From the NCBI RefSeq assembly GCF_001400735.1, contig NZ_LJPW01000067.1, positions 1 to 47,196 of the forward strand: DNA of 47,196 nt, in the 5' to 3' direction. Source of the DNA: Pseudomonas caricapapayae (GTDB lineage: Bacteria > Pseudomonadota > Gammaproteobacteria > Pseudomonadales > Pseudomonadaceae). The position numbers and the translations under genes are program-made. Below, one piece after another: positions 35,883-45,683 of this stretch. How positions within the stretch are numbered: position 1 is the stretch's first letter; each line of letters starts with the position of its first letter. The notes under the pieces were generated by a model. That model did not search any database. It had not been told where the DNA came from and was given only the letters and a program-made list of their open reading frames with translations.

Positions 35883-38714
35883 TTAAACAGTGAAGGCATC
35901 TTGCAGCAGTTTTTCCTGCTGCTCGGCGTGCATCGAAGCGTAGCCACAGGCTGGCGCGGCAGAGGCATCACGACCGGCGTACTCGAGAACGAGTTCACGT
36001 TTGTGGTTGCCCATGCTGCGGCGCAGATGGTGCTGACTGCTGTACCAGGCACCCTGGTTCATCGGCTCTTCCTGGCACCAGACCACGTGTTGCAGGCTGG
36101 TGTAGGGTGCGATGGTTTCCATCAGATCATCTTCAGGGAACGGATACAGTTGCTCGATACGAACGATGGCAATGTCTTCACGGCCTTCGGCACGACGTTT
36201 TTCCAGCAGATCGTAGTAAACCTTGCCGCTGCACAGCACCAGGCGCGTTACCTTGGCCGGATCGAGGGTGTCGATTTCCGGGATAACGGTCTGGAACGAG
36301 CCTTCGGCCAGATCTTCCAGGGTCGAAACAGCCAGTTTGTGACGCAGCAATGACTTGGGCGTCAGCACGATCAGCGGCTTGCGCAGCGGACGGATAACCT
36401 GACGGCGCAGCAGATGGTAGATCTGCGCAGGGGTCGTCGGTACGCAGACCTGGATATTGTGCTCGGCGCACAGTTGCAGGTAACGCTCAAGACGTGCGGA
36501 AGAGTGCTCCGGGCCCTGCCCTTCGTAACCGTGAGGCAACAGCATGGTCAGACCGCACAGACGGCCCCACTTGTGCTCGCCGCTGGTGATGAACTGGTCG
36601 ACAACGACCTGGGCACCGTTGGCGAAGTCGCCGAACTGGGCTTCCCAGATAACCAGAGCATCAGGCTGGGTCGTCGAATAACCGTATTCGAATGCCAGTA
36701 CCGCCTCTTCCGAAAGGAACGAGTCGTACAGGTCGAAACGTGGCTGACCGGAGTACAGATTCTGCAGCGGGATATAGGTCCCGGCATCTTTCTGATTATG
36801 CAGCACGGCATGACGGTGCGAGAACGTACCGCGGCCGATGTCCTGCCCTGTCATACGGATCGGATGGCCTTCGAACGCCAGCGTGGCGTACGCCATGGTT
36901 TCGGCATAACCCCAGTTGATCGGCAAACCGCCGGCCTGCATCTTCTGACGGTCTTCGTAGATTTTCTGTACCTGACGCTGCACGACGAAGCCTTCCGGCA
37001 GCTCCATGAGCTTGGCGGACAGTTCCTGCAGGGTCTTCAGATCGAAACGCGTGTCGTGACGCGCAGTCCAGGCATGACCCAGGTACGGACGCCAGTCGAC
37101 GAACAATTCCTTGTTCGGCTCCTTGACCAGACTTTTCACGACATGCAGACCGTTGTCCAGCGCGCTGCGGTAGTCATCGACCTTGGCCTGAACACGGGCC
37201 TCATCGAGAACGCCGGTCTTGATCAGGTGCTCGGCATACAGCTCGCGGGTGGTGCGCTGCTTGGTGATCTGCTGATACATCAGCGGCTGGGTACCGCTAG
37301 GCTCGTCAGCTTCGTTGTGGCCGCGACGACGGTAGCAGACCAGATCGATCACGATATCGCGCTTGAACTGCATGCGGTAATCGATCGCCAGCTGGGTCAC
37401 GAACATCACAGCTTCCGGATCATCCCCATTCACATGGAGGATCGGTGCCTGAATCATCTTGGCCACGTCGGTCGCGTATTCGGTCGAGCGCGAGTCCAGC
37501 GGGTTGCTGATGGTGAAGCCAACCTGGTTGTTGATGACGATATGGATCGTACCGCCCGTCTTGAAGCCGCGAGTCTGCGACATCTGGAAGGTTTCCATGA
37601 CCACGCCCTGACCTGCAAAGGCCGCGTCGCCGTGGAGGGAAATCGGCAGAACCTTGTCACCGTTCGGATCGTTACGACGATCCTGACGCGCACGCACCGA
37701 CCCCTCGACCACCGGAGAAACGATCTCCAGGTGGGACGGGTTGAATGCCATGGCAAGGTGAACCTCACCGCCTGCGGTCATGACATTGGAAGAGAAGCCC
37801 TGGTGATACTTGACGTCACCGGAACCCAGCTCCACTTTTTTCTTGCCTTCGAACTCGTCGAACAGGTCACGCGGGTTCTTGCCGAAGGTGTTGACCAGTA
37901 CGTTGAGGCGGCCACGGTGGGCCATGCCGATCACGACTTCCTTGGTGCCATAGGACCCGGAGCGCTGAATCAGCTCATCCAGCATCGGAATCAGGCTTTC
38001 GCCGCCTTCCAGACCAAAGCGCTTGGTGCCCGGATATTTGGTGCCCAGGTATTTTTCGAGGCCTTCAGCGGCGGTGACACGCTCGAGCAGATGGCTCTGG
38101 ATGTCGGCCGAGAATGCCGGCCGGCCACGCACACTCTCGATACGCTGCATGAACCAGTTGCGCTGCTCGGAATCCACGATGTGGGTGAACTCGGAGCCAA
38201 TGGTGCGACAATATGTCTGCTGCAACGCTTCGTGAATTTCGCGTAGGCTCGCTTCCTCTTTGCCGATGAACAGGTCGCCGGCACGGAAAGTCGTATCCAG
38301 ATCGGCATTGGTCAAGCCGTAATGATTGATCGACAGATCCGCAGGCGCAGGGCGCTGCCACAGGCCCAGCGGATCGAGCTGGGCAGCCTGGTGGCCACGC
38401 ATCCGATAAGCCTGGATCAGTCGCAGCACTTCAACCTGCTTCTTCTCGTGCTCGCTGCTCACACTGCCGGCGGACACCGGTTGAGCGCGGCGCTGGTTTT
38501 TAGCCAGCAACACGAAATGATCGCGAATAGTCGAGTGCGATACATCAGTGGCAGAGCTGCCGTCTGCTGGCAACTTCTGAAAGTAGGTGCGCCATTCTTC
38601 TGGCACAGCGTTAGGGTCGTGCAGGTAAAGCTCATAGAGCTCTTCCACATAGGCAGCGTTACCACCGGATAGGTGGGCACTGTTCCACATGCGCTGCATC
38701 ACGCTTTCTTGCAT
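35883..38714 (-). CDS. sucA: 2-oxoglutarate dehydrogenase E1
   Basis: 943 residues from [28 protein letters not shown] lies about 6 nt upstream. The thiamine diphosphate regions are seen in [16 protein letters not shown] and [15 protein letters not shown], and [13 protein letters not shown] is the E1o signature. [20 protein letters not shown] and the C-terminal [10 protein letters not shown] close the transketolase-like domain. It decarboxylates 2-oxoglutarate and loads the succinyl group on SucB. Confidence 0.98.
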   Translation of the reverse strand: MQESVMQRMWNSAHLSGGNAAYVEELYELYLHDPNAVPEEWRTYFQKLPADGSSATDVSHSTIRDHFVLLAKNQRRAQPVSAGSVSSEHEKKQVEVLRLIQAYRMRGHQAAQLDPLGLWQRPAPADLSINHYGLTNADLDTTFRAGDLFIGKEEASLREIHEALQQTYCRTIGSEFTHIVDSEQRNWFMQRIESVRGRPAFSADIQSHLLERVTAAEGLEKYLGTKYPGTKRFGLEGGESLIPMLDELIQRSGSYGTKEVVIGMAHRGRLNVLVNTFGKNPRDLFDEFEGKKKVELGSGDVKYHQGFSSNVMTAGGEVHLAMAFNPSHLEIVSPVVEGSVRARQDRRNDPNGDKVLPISLHGDAAFAGQGVVMETFQMSQTRGFKTGGTIHIVINNQVGFTISNPLDSRSTEYATDVAKMIQAPILHVNGDDPEAVMFVTQLAIDYRMQFKRDIVIDLVCYRRRGHNEADEPSGTQPLMYQQITKQRTTRELYAEHLIKTGVLDEARVQAKVDDYRSALDNGLHVVKSLVKEPNKELFVDWRPYLGHAWTARHDTRFDLKTLQELSAKLMELPEGFVVQRQVQKIYEDRQKMQAGGLPINWGYAETMAYATLAFEGHPIRMTGQDIGRGTFSHRHAVLHNQKDAGTYIPLQNLYSGQPRFDLYDSFLSEEAVLAFEYGYSTTQPDALVIWEAQFGDFANGAQVVVDQFITSGEHKWGRLCGLTMLLPHGYEGQGPEHSSARLERYLQLCAEHNIQVCVPTTPAQIYHLLRRQVIRPLRKPLIVLTPKSLLRHKLAVSTLEDLAEGSFQTVIPEIDTLDPAKVTRLVLCSGKVYYDLLEKRRAEGREDIAIVRIEQLYPFPEDDLMETIAPYTSLQHVVWCQEEPMNQGAWYSSQHHLRRSMGNHKRELVLEYAGRDASAAPACGYASMHAEQQEKLLQDAFTV

Positions 38715-38769
38715 GCTTGGTCACCCTCGGTAAGGGGACACCACCGGCGAAGACACCAGAGCAATCCTG

Positions 38770-38798
38770 AAATAGTCGTGTGCAGCGACTGTATCAAG
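38770..38798 (-). promoter_or_regulatory. Possible sigma-70 promoter of sucA
   Basis: On the minus strand TTGATA (38798-38793), a 17-nt spacer and TATTTC (38775-38770). The -10 box matches only four of six positions. It sits in the 259-bp gap before sucA, where an internal promoter would be sensible. The same gap holds a TCCGGG/CCCGGA stem (38821-38838). Confidence 0.4.
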
Positions 38799-38900
38799 TC
38801 ACCAGGGATCACGCAGATAGTCCGGGTACCAGCCCGGATGCCCCTGCTGGTCTCATTTCTTCAAAATAAGAGCGGCAGCTTTGCGAGCTACTGCTCAGGT

Positions 38901-38932
38901 TAAAACTACGGCGCCGGTTGAAGCCTGCGCCG
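38901..38932 (-). terminator. Possible terminator after sdhB
   Basis: CGGCGC (38909-38914) pairs with GCGCCG (38927-38932); on the minus strand TAGTTTTA follows the stem. It is about 42 nt after the sdhB stop and would partly separate sdhCDAB from sucA. Confidence 0.45.
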
Positions 38933-38973
38933 CAGCCACTTCAGTGCAACGGTGTAACAGATAAAACGATGAA

Positions 38974-39678
38974 TCAGACGCCGCTTTGCAACAGCATGTT
39001 GCGTACGTGACCTATAGCCTTGGTTGGGTTAAGGCCTTTCGGGCACACGTTGACGCAGTTCATGATGCCACGGCAGCGGAATACGCTGAACGGGTCATCA
39101 AGCGAAGCCAGACGCTCATTGGTGCGAGTGTCACGGCTGTCAGCCAGGAAACGGTAGGCTTGCAGCAGTGCAGCAGGACCCAGGAACTTGTCGGGGTTCC
39201 ACCAGAAGGACGGGCAGGAAGTCGAGCAGCAAGCGCACAGGATGCACTCGTACAGACCATCGAGCTTTTCGCGCTCTTCCGGAGTTTGCAGACGTTCGAT
39301 GGCCGGAGCCGGCGTGTCGTTCTGCAGGAACGGTTTCACCTTCTCGTACTGCTTGTAGAAGATGCTCATATCGACGACCAGGTCACGAATGACCGGCAAA
39401 CCAGGCAGCGGGCGTACGATCAGCTTGTTCTTGGCGACAACGGCAGACAGCGGCGTGATGCATGCCAGGCCGTTTTTGCCATTGATGTTCATGCCATCGG
39501 AACCGCAGACGCCTTCGCGGCACGAACGACGGTAAGAGAAGCCTTCGTCCTGTTCCTTGACCAGCGCCAGCACGTCCAGCACCATCAGGTCCTTGCCGCC
39601 GGTATCGACCTGAAACTCCTGCATGAAGGGCGCAGCGTCCTGATCAGGGTTGTAACGATAAACACTGACTTGCAACAT
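38974..39678 (-). CDS. sdhB: Succinate dehydrogenase iron-sulphur subunit
   Basis: 234 residues from MLQVSVYRYNPDQD; GGGGTGA lies 6 nt upstream of the ATG at 39678, while a GTG at 39687 is less likely. The [2Fe-2S] site has SCREGVCGSDGMNINGKNGL (20 residues) plus the next Cys; the [4Fe-4S] and [3Fe-4S] sites are in CILCACCSTSCPSFW and CRGIMNCVNVCPKGLNP. It carries electrons from SdhA to ubiquinone at the inner membrane. Confidence 0.98.
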   Translation of the reverse strand: MLQVSVYRYNPDQDAAPFMQEFQVDTGGKDLMVLDVLALVKEQDEGFSYRRSCREGVCGSDGMNINGKNGLACITPLSAVVAKNKLIVRPLPGLPVIRDLVVDMSIFYKQYEKVKPFLQNDTPAPAIERLQTPEEREKLDGLYECILCACCSTSCPSFWWNPDKFLGPAALLQAYRFLADSRDTRTNERLASLDDPFSVFRCRGIMNCVNVCPKGLNPTKAIGHVRNMLLQSGV

Positions 39679-39690
39679 ATCGGTCACCCC

Positions 39691-41463
39691 TTAATAAGTC
39701 CGAATCTTAGGTTCAAAAGTCGGAACAGTCTTCGGCGAGAAGTTCACGGCACGCTTGGTCACACGCTTGTCACCCGGGAAATACAGGGTGTGGCACAACC
39801 AGTTCTCGTCATCGCGATCTTCGAAGTCTTCACGGGCATGGGCACCGCGGGACTCTTTACGATGCTCTGCGGCGATCGCCGTGGCTTCGGCAACTTCCAG
39901 CAGGTTTTGCAGTTCAAGTGCTTCGATACGAGCCGTGTTGAACGCCTGGCTCTTGTCGTTGATCTTGACGTTGGCGATACGCACGCGCAGGTCAGCCAGC
40001 TGGGCAATACCCTTCTGCATGTATTCGCCAGTACGGAACACACCGAAGTAGTTCTGCATGCAGCTCTGCAGCTCTTTACGCAGCGTGGCGACGTCTTCAC
40101 CGGTGGTGCGCTCGTTCAGGCCGGCAAGGCGTGCAAGGGCAGCATCGATGTCGGACTCGGAAGCGCGCGCATAGTCGACGCCTTCGCGCAGCGCCTGCTC
40201 CAGATGGATACCTGCGGCGCGGCCGAACACCACCAGGTCGAGCAGCGAGTTACCTCCCAGACGGTTGGCACCGTGAACCGATACGCAGGCAACTTCGCCC
40301 ACTGCGAACAGACCAGGAATGATCTGGTCGACGCCGGCAGCGTCCTGAGTGATCGCCTGACCATGAATGTTGGTGGCAACGCCGCCCATCATGTAGTGGC
40401 AGGTTGGCACAACTGGGATCGGTGCGGTTGCAGGATCAACGTGCGCAAACGTCTTGGACAACTCCATGATGCCTGGCAGACGACTGTGCAGCACTTCTTC
40501 ACCCAGGTGATCGAGCTTGAGCATCACATGGTCGCCATCGGGACCACAGCCGTTGCCGGCAATGATTTCCTTGACCATGGAACGCGCCACAACGTCACGA
40601 CCGGCAAGGTCCTTGGCGTTCGGAGCATAACGCTCCATGAAACGCTCGCCGTGCTTGTTGATCAGGTAGCCGCCTTCACCACGGCAGCCCTCAGTGACCA
40701 GTACACCTGCGCCGGCAATGCCGGTCGGGTGGAACTGCCACATCTCGATGTCCTGCACCGGCACGCCTGCGCGCAACGCCATGCCGATACCGTCACCGGT
40801 ATTGATCAGGGCATTGGTGGTCGACGAGTAGATGCGGCCTGCACCCCCGGTCGCCAGCACGGTTGCATTGGCACGGATATAAGAGGTTTCGCCTGTTTCA
40901 ATGCAGATTGCGATGATGCCGACAAAGGCGCCATCGTGATTCTTTACCAGGTCGACTGCGTAGTATTCATTGAGGAATACAGTGCCGGCCTTCAGGTTGG
41001 CCTGATACAGGGTATGCAGCAGTGCGTGGCCGGTACGGTCGGCCGCTGCACAGGTACGCGCAGCCTGCCCGCCCTTGCCGAAGTCCTTGGACTGGCCGCC
41101 GAACGGACGCTGGTAGATGCGGCCCTGCTCGGTACGGGAGAACGGCAGGCCCATGTGTTCAAGTTCGAAGACCGCTTCCGGACCTACGGAACACATGTAC
41201 TCGATAGCGTCCTGGTCACCGATGTAGTCGGAACCCTTGACGGTATCGTACATGTGCCAGCGCCAGTCATCGTTCGGGTCTGCAGACGCGATGGCGCAGG
41301 TGATGCCACCCTGGGCAGACACGGTGTGCGAACGGGTCGGAAACACCTTGGTGACCACGGCAGTCTTGTGACCGCCCTGGGCGAGCTGCAGCGCTGCGCG
41401 CATGCCGGCACCGCCACCACCAATGATGATGGCGTCGAAAGAAAGCGTATTTGTGTTAGCCAT
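39691..41463 (-). CDS. sdhA: Succinate dehydrogenase flavoprotein subunit
   Basis: 590 residues. The FAD motif [17 protein letters not shown], the covalent-FAD His in [12 protein letters not shown], the catalytic Arg/His regions [15 protein letters not shown] and [10 protein letters not shown], and [18 protein letters not shown] are complete. It oxidises succinate to fumarate. It lies 12 bp before sdhB and 3 bp after sdhD. Confidence 0.98.
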   Translation of the reverse strand: MANTNTLSFDAIIIGGGGAGMRAALQLAQGGHKTAVVTKVFPTRSHTVSAQGGITCAIASADPNDDWRWHMYDTVKGSDYIGDQDAIEYMCSVGPEAVFELEHMGLPFSRTEQGRIYQRPFGGQSKDFGKGGQAARTCAAADRTGHALLHTLYQANLKAGTVFLNEYYAVDLVKNHDGAFVGIIAICIETGETSYIRANATVLATGGAGRIYSSTTNALINTGDGIGMALRAGVPVQDIEMWQFHPTGIAGAGVLVTEGCRGEGGYLINKHGERFMERYAPNAKDLAGRDVVARSMVKEIIAGNGCGPDGDHVMLKLDHLGEEVLHSRLPGIMELSKTFAHVDPATAPIPVVPTCHYMMGGVATNIHGQAITQDAAGVDQIIPGLFAVGEVACVSVHGANRLGGNSLLDLVVFGRAAGIHLEQALREGVDYARASESDIDAALARLAGLNERTTGEDVATLRKELQSCMQNYFGVFRTGEYMQKGIAQLADLRVRIANVKINDKSQAFNTARIEALELQNLLEVAEATAIAAEHRKESRGAHAREDFEDRDDENWLCHTLYFPGDKRVTKRAVNFSPKTVPTFEPKIRTY

Positions 41464-41466
41464 GAA

Positions 41467-41835
41467 TCAGATACCCCAAAGAATCTGCACGCCCCAGACG
41501 AAGTAGGCGAACATCAGAACGCCGCATACCGCCTGAAACAGGAAACGTACTGCAGTGGCGGACTTGCCCAGCGCCATCGGCGTCAGGTAGTCGGTCGCGA
41601 TGGTCCACATGCCGACCCAGGCGTGAGCGCCAAGGGCAACGAGGGCCAGCAGACTGAAGATACGCATCCCGTTGTGCGCGAACAGATCATGCCATTGGGC
41701 GTAGCTGAGACCCGGATGAAAGACCATGTAACCGATCAGGAATATGAAATAAGCCGCGAGCACGACCGCAGAGACACGCTGAGCCATCCAGTCGTAGAGG
41801 CCCGAACGTGACAGGTTGGTGACGTTGGTTACCAT
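41467..41835 (-). CDS. sdhD: Succinate dehydrogenase membrane anchor
   Basis: 122 residues from MVTNVTNLSRSGLYDW; GGAG lies 7 nt upstream. Three helices: AVVLAAYFIFLIGYMVF, IFSLLALVALGAHAWVGMW and FLFQAVCGVLMFAYFVWGV. The second carries the His near the haem and the Asp-Tyr of TDYL near the quinone site. It starts 7 bp before the sdhC stop. Confidence 0.95.
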   Translation of the reverse strand: MVTNVTNLSRSGLYDWMAQRVSAVVLAAYFIFLIGYMVFHPGLSYAQWHDLFAHNGMRIFSLLALVALGAHAWVGMWTIATDYLTPMALGKSATAVRFLFQAVCGVLMFAYFVWGVQILWGI

Positions 41836-42203
41836 ATCCATACTCCTGCCAGAAGAATCAGAATCACGGAAACCGCGATAACGATTTTGGAGCCCAGCTT
41901 GCCGCCTTCGAGCGTCTCGCCTACCCCCGTGTCCATGATGAGGTGGCGAATACCGGCCACCAGGTGATACAGCAGGGCAGACAGAAGCCCCCAGATGATC
42001 AGCTTGGCCAGCGGGCTGGTCAGACACGCCTTGACTTCACCGAACCCTTCTTCGGACGCCAGCGACTTGTCCATTGCATACAGCATGATTGCAATACCGA
42101 CAAAGAGGATGACACCGGAGATGCGGTGAAGGATGGACGTGTAAGCGGTGACTGGGAGCTTGATGGTCCTTAGGTCTAGATTTACAGGTCGTTGGCTATT
42201 CAC
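41829..42203 (-). CDS. sdhC: Succinate dehydrogenase cytochrome b556 subunit
   Basis: 124 residues, started at a GTG (42203) because the frame is closed by a TGA four codons upstream. It begins NSQRPVNLDLRTIKLPVTAY, with the SILHRISGV motif (quinone-site Ser/Arg), and the haem ligand His lies in LLYHLVAGIRHLIMD. Three membrane helices. There is no strong ribosome-binding site, only an A-rich stretch (seven A's) before the start. First gene of the sdhCDAB-suc series. Confidence 0.95.
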   Translation of the reverse strand: MNSQRPVNLDLRTIKLPVTAYTSILHRISGVILFVGIAIMLYAMDKSLASEEGFGEVKACLTSPLAKLIIWGLLSALLYHLVAGIRHLIMDTGVGETLEGGKLGSKIVIAVSVILILLAGVWIW

Positions 42204-42336
42204 GGCTTTTTTTCACACTGAAGAGCCCCTAACAATCAGGGCAAGTTGTTGGGAAGTGCACTGGTCAGGTACCCACCACCCAGGAAGTGACGACCCCCTT
42301 GAAACAGGCCAAAAAGCCTCTGGCGGTCGGACGCCG

Positions 42337-42365
42337 AGTATAGACAGTTAGGTTACTAATGACAA
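42337..42365 (-). promoter_or_regulatory. Sigma-70 promoter of sdhCDAB
   Basis: TTGTCA (42365-42360), 17-nt spacer, TATACT (42342-42337) on the minus strand, a near-consensus promoter. It leaves a leader of about 125-130 nt before the sdhC GTG, in which a short AGGC/GCCT stem with a T5 loop is seen. Confidence 0.75.
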
Positions 42366-42480
42366 CGCGCAGACTTACCGCCAATGGCGCATTGCGTTGC
42401 CGGGACAAAAGGCGTAAACGGCAGGAAACGGTGTGAAAAAATCAATGGCTCAGGCCTTGCGGAACACGACTTTAGGCAAA

Positions 42481-42508
42481 TTGACTTTAGAATTTATCTC
42501 ACTATAGT
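42481..42508 (+). promoter_or_regulatory. Sigma-70 promoter of gltA with palindromic -10 region
   Basis: TTGACT (42481-42486), 16-nt spacer, TATAGT (42503-42508). The -10 lies inside the perfect 12-bp palindrome TCACTATAGTGA (42499-42510), a candidate operator. The start would be about 50 nt before the gltA ATG. Confidence 0.78.
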
Positions 42509-42566
42509 GATGCGGGCCCTGCGTGGGGGGCCTGTCTGATGATTTGAAGCATAAATAGGAGGCCAC

Positions 42567-43856
42567 ATGGCTGACAAAAAAGCGCAGTTGATCATCGAGG
42601 GCGCAGCCCCCGTCGAGCTGCCAATTCTGACCGGTACAGTGGGTCCGGACGTGATCGACGTACGCGGCCTGACCGCCACCGGCCGCTTCACATTTGACCC
42701 TGGCTTCATGTCCACGGCCTCTTGCGATTCGAAGATCACCTACATCGATGGTGACAATGGAATTCTGCTGCACCGCGGCTACCCGATCGAACAACTGGCC
42801 GAGCAGTCCGACTATCTCGAAACCTGCTATCTGCTGCTCAACGGCGAACTGCCCACCGCCGAACAGAAAGCCCAGTTCGTGGCCGTGGTCAAGAACCACA
42901 CGATGGTTCACGAGCAACTCAAGACATTTTTCAACGGCTTTCGCCGCGACGCCCACCCGATGGCCGTCATGTGCGGCGTAGTCGGCGCCCTCTCGGCGTT
43001 CTACCACGACTCGCTGGACATCAATAATCCGCAGCACCGCGAAATTTCCGCCGTGCGCCTGGTTGCCAAGATGCCGACCCTGGCAGCAATGGTCTATAAG
43101 TACTCCATGGGCCAGCCCATGATGTACCCACGAAACGACCTCAGCTACGCCGAAAACTTCCTGCACATGATGTTCAACACCCCGTGCGAGATCAAACCGA
43201 TCAGCCCGGTGCTGGCCAAGGCGATGGACAAGATCTTCATCCTTCACGCCGATCACGAGCAGAACGCTTCGACCTCCACCGTGCGCATGGCAGGCTCTTC
43301 GGGTGCCAACCCGTTCGCCTGCATCGCAGCCGGCATCGCAGCACTCTGGGGCCCGGCCCACGGCGGTGCCAACGAAGCTGTACTGACCATGCTCGATGAA
43401 ATCGGTGACGTGTCGAACATCGACAAGTTCATCGCCAAGGCCAAGGACAAGAACGATCCGTTCAAGCTCATGGGCTTCGGTCATCGGGTTTACAAAAACC
43501 GTGATCCGCGCGCCACCGTGATGAAGCAGACCTGCGATGAAGTACTGAAAGAACTGGGCATCAACAACGACCCTCAGCTCGAACTGGCCATGCGCCTCGA
43601 GGAGATCGCCCTCACCGACCCGTACTTCATCGAGCGCTCGCTGTACCCGAACGTCGACTTCTACTCCGGTATCATCCTCAAGGCTATCGGCATTCCGACC
43701 AGCATGTTCACCGTGATCTTCGCCCTGGCGCGGACCGTCGGCTGGATTTCGCACTGGAAAGAAATGCTCTCCAGCCCTTACAAGATCGGTCGCCCTCGTC
43801 AACTGTACACCGGCAACGTGCAACGCGATATCGTCGCTCTGCAAGACCGCAAGTAA
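42567..43856 (+). CDS. gltA: Citrate synthase
   Basis: 429 residues, the hexameric type II form; AGGAGG precedes the ATG. The catalytic His residues are in [19 protein letters not shown] and [11 protein letters not shown], and Asp is in the region after [14 protein letters not shown]. It condenses acetyl-CoA and oxaloacetate at the entry of the TCA cycle. It is divergent from sdhCDAB; both promoters lie in the 363-bp gap. Confidence 0.98.
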   Translation: MADKKAQLIIEGAAPVELPILTGTVGPDVIDVRGLTATGRFTFDPGFMSTASCDSKITYIDGDNGILLHRGYPIEQLAEQSDYLETCYLLLNGELPTAEQKAQFVAVVKNHTMVHEQLKTFFNGFRRDAHPMAVMCGVVGALSAFYHDSLDINNPQHREISAVRLVAKMPTLAAMVYKYSMGQPMMYPRNDLSYAENFLHMMFNTPCEIKPISPVLAKAMDKIFILHADHEQNASTSTVRMAGSSGANPFACIAAGIAALWGPAHGGANEAVLTMLDEIGDVSNIDKFIAKAKDKNDPFKLMGFGHRVYKNRDPRATVMKQTCDEVLKELGINNDPQLELAMRLEEIALTDPYFIERSLYPNVDFYSGIILKAIGIPTSMFTVIFALARTVGWISHWKEMLSSPYKIGRPRQLYTGNVQRDIVALQDRK

Positions 43857-43874
43857 GCGTTACACGCAAAAAAC

Positions 43875-43901
43875 AAAGGGCTGCCAGTGGCAGCCCTTTT
43901 T
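43875..43901. terminator. Bidirectional terminator after gltA
   Basis: AAAGGGCTGCC (43875-43885) and GGCAGCCCTTT (43889-43899) with a 3-nt loop and T/A runs on both sides; it serves gltA and the convergent START-domain gene. Confidence 0.88.
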
Positions 43902-43915
43902 CATGCGCCCCGCAA

Positions 43916-44527
43916 TCACTGCGTCTGCGCGGCACGCTCTCTGAGCGCTTTCAACGTATTGAACGGCGCATCGACCACAAACTTGTTGGCCAGCATCGAT
44001 GGAACGCTTCCGCCGGGCTCCGTATGCACCTGATAGGTCACCTCGGTCTGATTCGGCCCCTTGGGCACCATCTTCCAGAAACCCTTGACCTCGGTCACGC
44101 GCACATAGCCCTTCTCCTCGGGAATGTAATTCGGCTGCTCCTCAAGATTCCGGGTAATGCTCCCGTCAACCCCTTCCACGGTAGTGATCAGCAAGACCGA
44201 GTCACGAGGCGTAACCGGCCATGGGGTTTTGAAGCGGCTATAGGTCCAGGTCTTGTTACCTTCATGCTTGAGTATCTTTTGCGACTCGCACTCGTGAATC
44301 CAGGCGCAAGCACCGGCAACATCCTCCTGAAGCGCACGTAGCTTGCTCACACTGGCATTGATGACTGCAATGCCCTGATAGGCCTTGTAGTCGGACCCAG
44401 GGGCGTCGCTCAACGAAACCTTGATTCCGTCCTCATTCTTGACCACCTTCCAGTCATCAGCATGCGCGGTTCCGGCAAGCATTACAGTCAAACCACAAGC
44501 AACAGCCATGCGATACAGCGGACTCAT
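43916..44527 (-). CDS. Exported START-domain protein
   Basis: 203 residues from the ATG at 44527, with AAGGAA 9 nt upstream. The signal peptide MAVACGLTVMLAGTAHA is followed by a START/SRPBCC fold: DWKVVKNEDGIKVSLSD, TPRDSVLLITTVEGVDGS, VKGFWKMVPKGPNQTEVTY and the C-terminal helix NTLKALRERAA. START domains bind lipids or other hydrophobic ligands in a deep groove. The family is widespread in Pseudomonas periplasms; the ligand is unknown. Two Cys (CAWIHEC) are close together. Confidence 0.87.
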   Translation of the reverse strand: MSPLYRMAVACGLTVMLAGTAHADDWKVVKNEDGIKVSLSDAPGSDYKAYQGIAVINASVSKLRALQEDVAGACAWIHECESQKILKHEGNKTWTYSRFKTPWPVTPRDSVLLITTVEGVDGSITRNLEEQPNYIPEEKGYVRVTEVKGFWKMVPKGPNQTEVTYQVHTEPGGSVPSMLANKFVVDAPFNTLKALRERAAQTQ

Positions 44528-44583
44528 TGTTTTATTCCTTGTTTTGAAGTTCCGACAAAGCAATTGCGCTCAATAGCACCCTT

Positions 44584-44841
44584 TCATGCGGCTGCAGTAG
44601 CCTTTTCCCACCAACCGATCAGCCGAATGGCATCAGCCTGATCGACACCGCAGACATCCTCTGCCGCCTTGAACTGGCCACACACCGCCGGACGCTCCGC
44701 CCTGCCGAACAATGCGCACAAAAAATCAACCGACAAGTGCAGGCAACGCTCGCCTGCAGGCTTTCCATCAGGCATGCCTGGTATGGGAGACGTAATGGAA
44801 GGCGCTATACAACACGCACCGCAATCGGAACGGCAGTCCAT
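44584..44841 (-). CDS. YkgJ-family cysteine-cluster protein
   Basis: 85 residues. It begins MDCRSDCGACCIAPSITSP, with the CxxxCxxCC start and further Cys in ERCLHL, FLCALFG and PAVCGQF, the pattern of YkgJ proteins proposed to bind zinc or an iron-sulphur cluster. Function unknown. It lies 56 bp upstream of the START-domain gene on the same strand. Confidence 0.85.
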   Translation of the reverse strand: MDCRSDCGACCIAPSITSPIPGMPDGKPAGERCLHLSVDFLCALFGRAERPAVCGQFKAAEDVCGVDQADAIRLIGWWEKATAAA

Positions 44842-44933
44842 GACCAGACACCTTTACTGATAAGTGAAAAGAGGAAGGATATTAACCATCAAAACGTCTG
44901 TTTGAAAACGCTGTATCGGACGATAGGCAGGGC

Positions 44934-45569
44934 TTACTGCTTGAATTTGAAGTCCAGCGCCGCACCCTCTACGTCGCGGCGGTTGTCATTGCGCATCTGC
45001 AGCTGCATTTCGTTGGTCAGCAATCGCCCCTCAAGCTCGAAAGGCCCGGGATTGGCCGAGGCATTCTTATCGTTGAACATCTGCGGCAATATCGGTTTGC
45101 GCTTGCTGGTAATCACTTTTGCTGGCGGATCCAGTTCTTTGACCAGTTCGGGAGGCAGACTCAGGTCAAGCTTGGGCGATTTGATCCGCACATCCTTGGC
45201 ACTGGCCGCTTTGGCGTCTTTGGCTTTTTTGCGGGCACTGGCAGGTGCCTTGGCTGCCGCCACCTTCGAAGAAGGCTTTTCAGAGGCAGCCGGCTTTGCG
45301 ACCGGCACTGAAGGCGCTGATTTTTCCTTGCCGACCACGACTGGAACGACAGGCACGCCGGGCATCAACTGGTGCATGGTATCCGGTGCCTTGAGCTGCT
45401 TGGCGTCGGTCGCCGCCTCAGCAGGCGCTTCAGTCTTCAAATGCACCTCAGGCGACACCGGAGCAGTAATCACCACCTCAGCCCTGGGCTTGGGCACGGA
45501 CGTATCCTGAGCATCACAACCACTCAGAAGCACAACGACAAGCAATCCCAGACAGCGAAAAACATTCAT
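44934..45569 (-). CDS. Lipoprotein with Ala/Lys-rich linker, unknown function
   Basis: 211 residues from MNVFRCLGLLVVVLLSGC; the lipobox LLSGC gives the lipidated Cys18. A Pro/Ala/Lys-rich central region (KVAAAKAPASARKKAKDAKAA in two parts) resembles histone-like or wall-spanning linkers. The C-terminal part (KSPKLDLSLPPELVKELDP ... EGAALDFKFKQ) is better conserved in Pseudomonas. No catalytic motif seen. The in-frame upstream extension to 45683 lacks a signal peptide and is unlikely. The next gene upstream, on the same strand, ends 114 bp away. Confidence 0.8.
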   Translation of the reverse strand: MNVFRCLGLLVVVLLSGCDAQDTSVPKPRAEVVITAPVSPEVHLKTEAPAEAATDAKQLKAPDTMHQLMPGVPVVPVVVGKEKSAPSVPVAKPAASEKPSSKVAAAKAPASARKKAKDAKAASAKDVRIKSPKLDLSLPPELVKELDPPAKVITSKRKPILPQMFNDKNASANPGPFELEGRLLTNEMQLQMRNDNRRDVEGAALDFKFKQ

Positions 45570-45683
45570 AGGCAAAGAATCAGGCAAGACAGTGGCAAAA
45601 GGCCGGAAAGAAACACATGCTGTTCTTTTGAGGCCAACCTGACAAGAAAAGAGTTCCAACGAACTGATAAAAATCTTTATCAA

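Noticed and set aside
38986..41811. 941-codon open frame on the plus strand opposite sdhA/sdhB, and similar long frames opposite sucA (36414-38246), lpd (32991-34472) and gltA (42450-43844)
   Set aside because: They run antisense to highly conserved enzymes with complete motifs; in GC-biased Pseudomonas codon use the opposite frame stays open by default. Their translations show no domain or signal.
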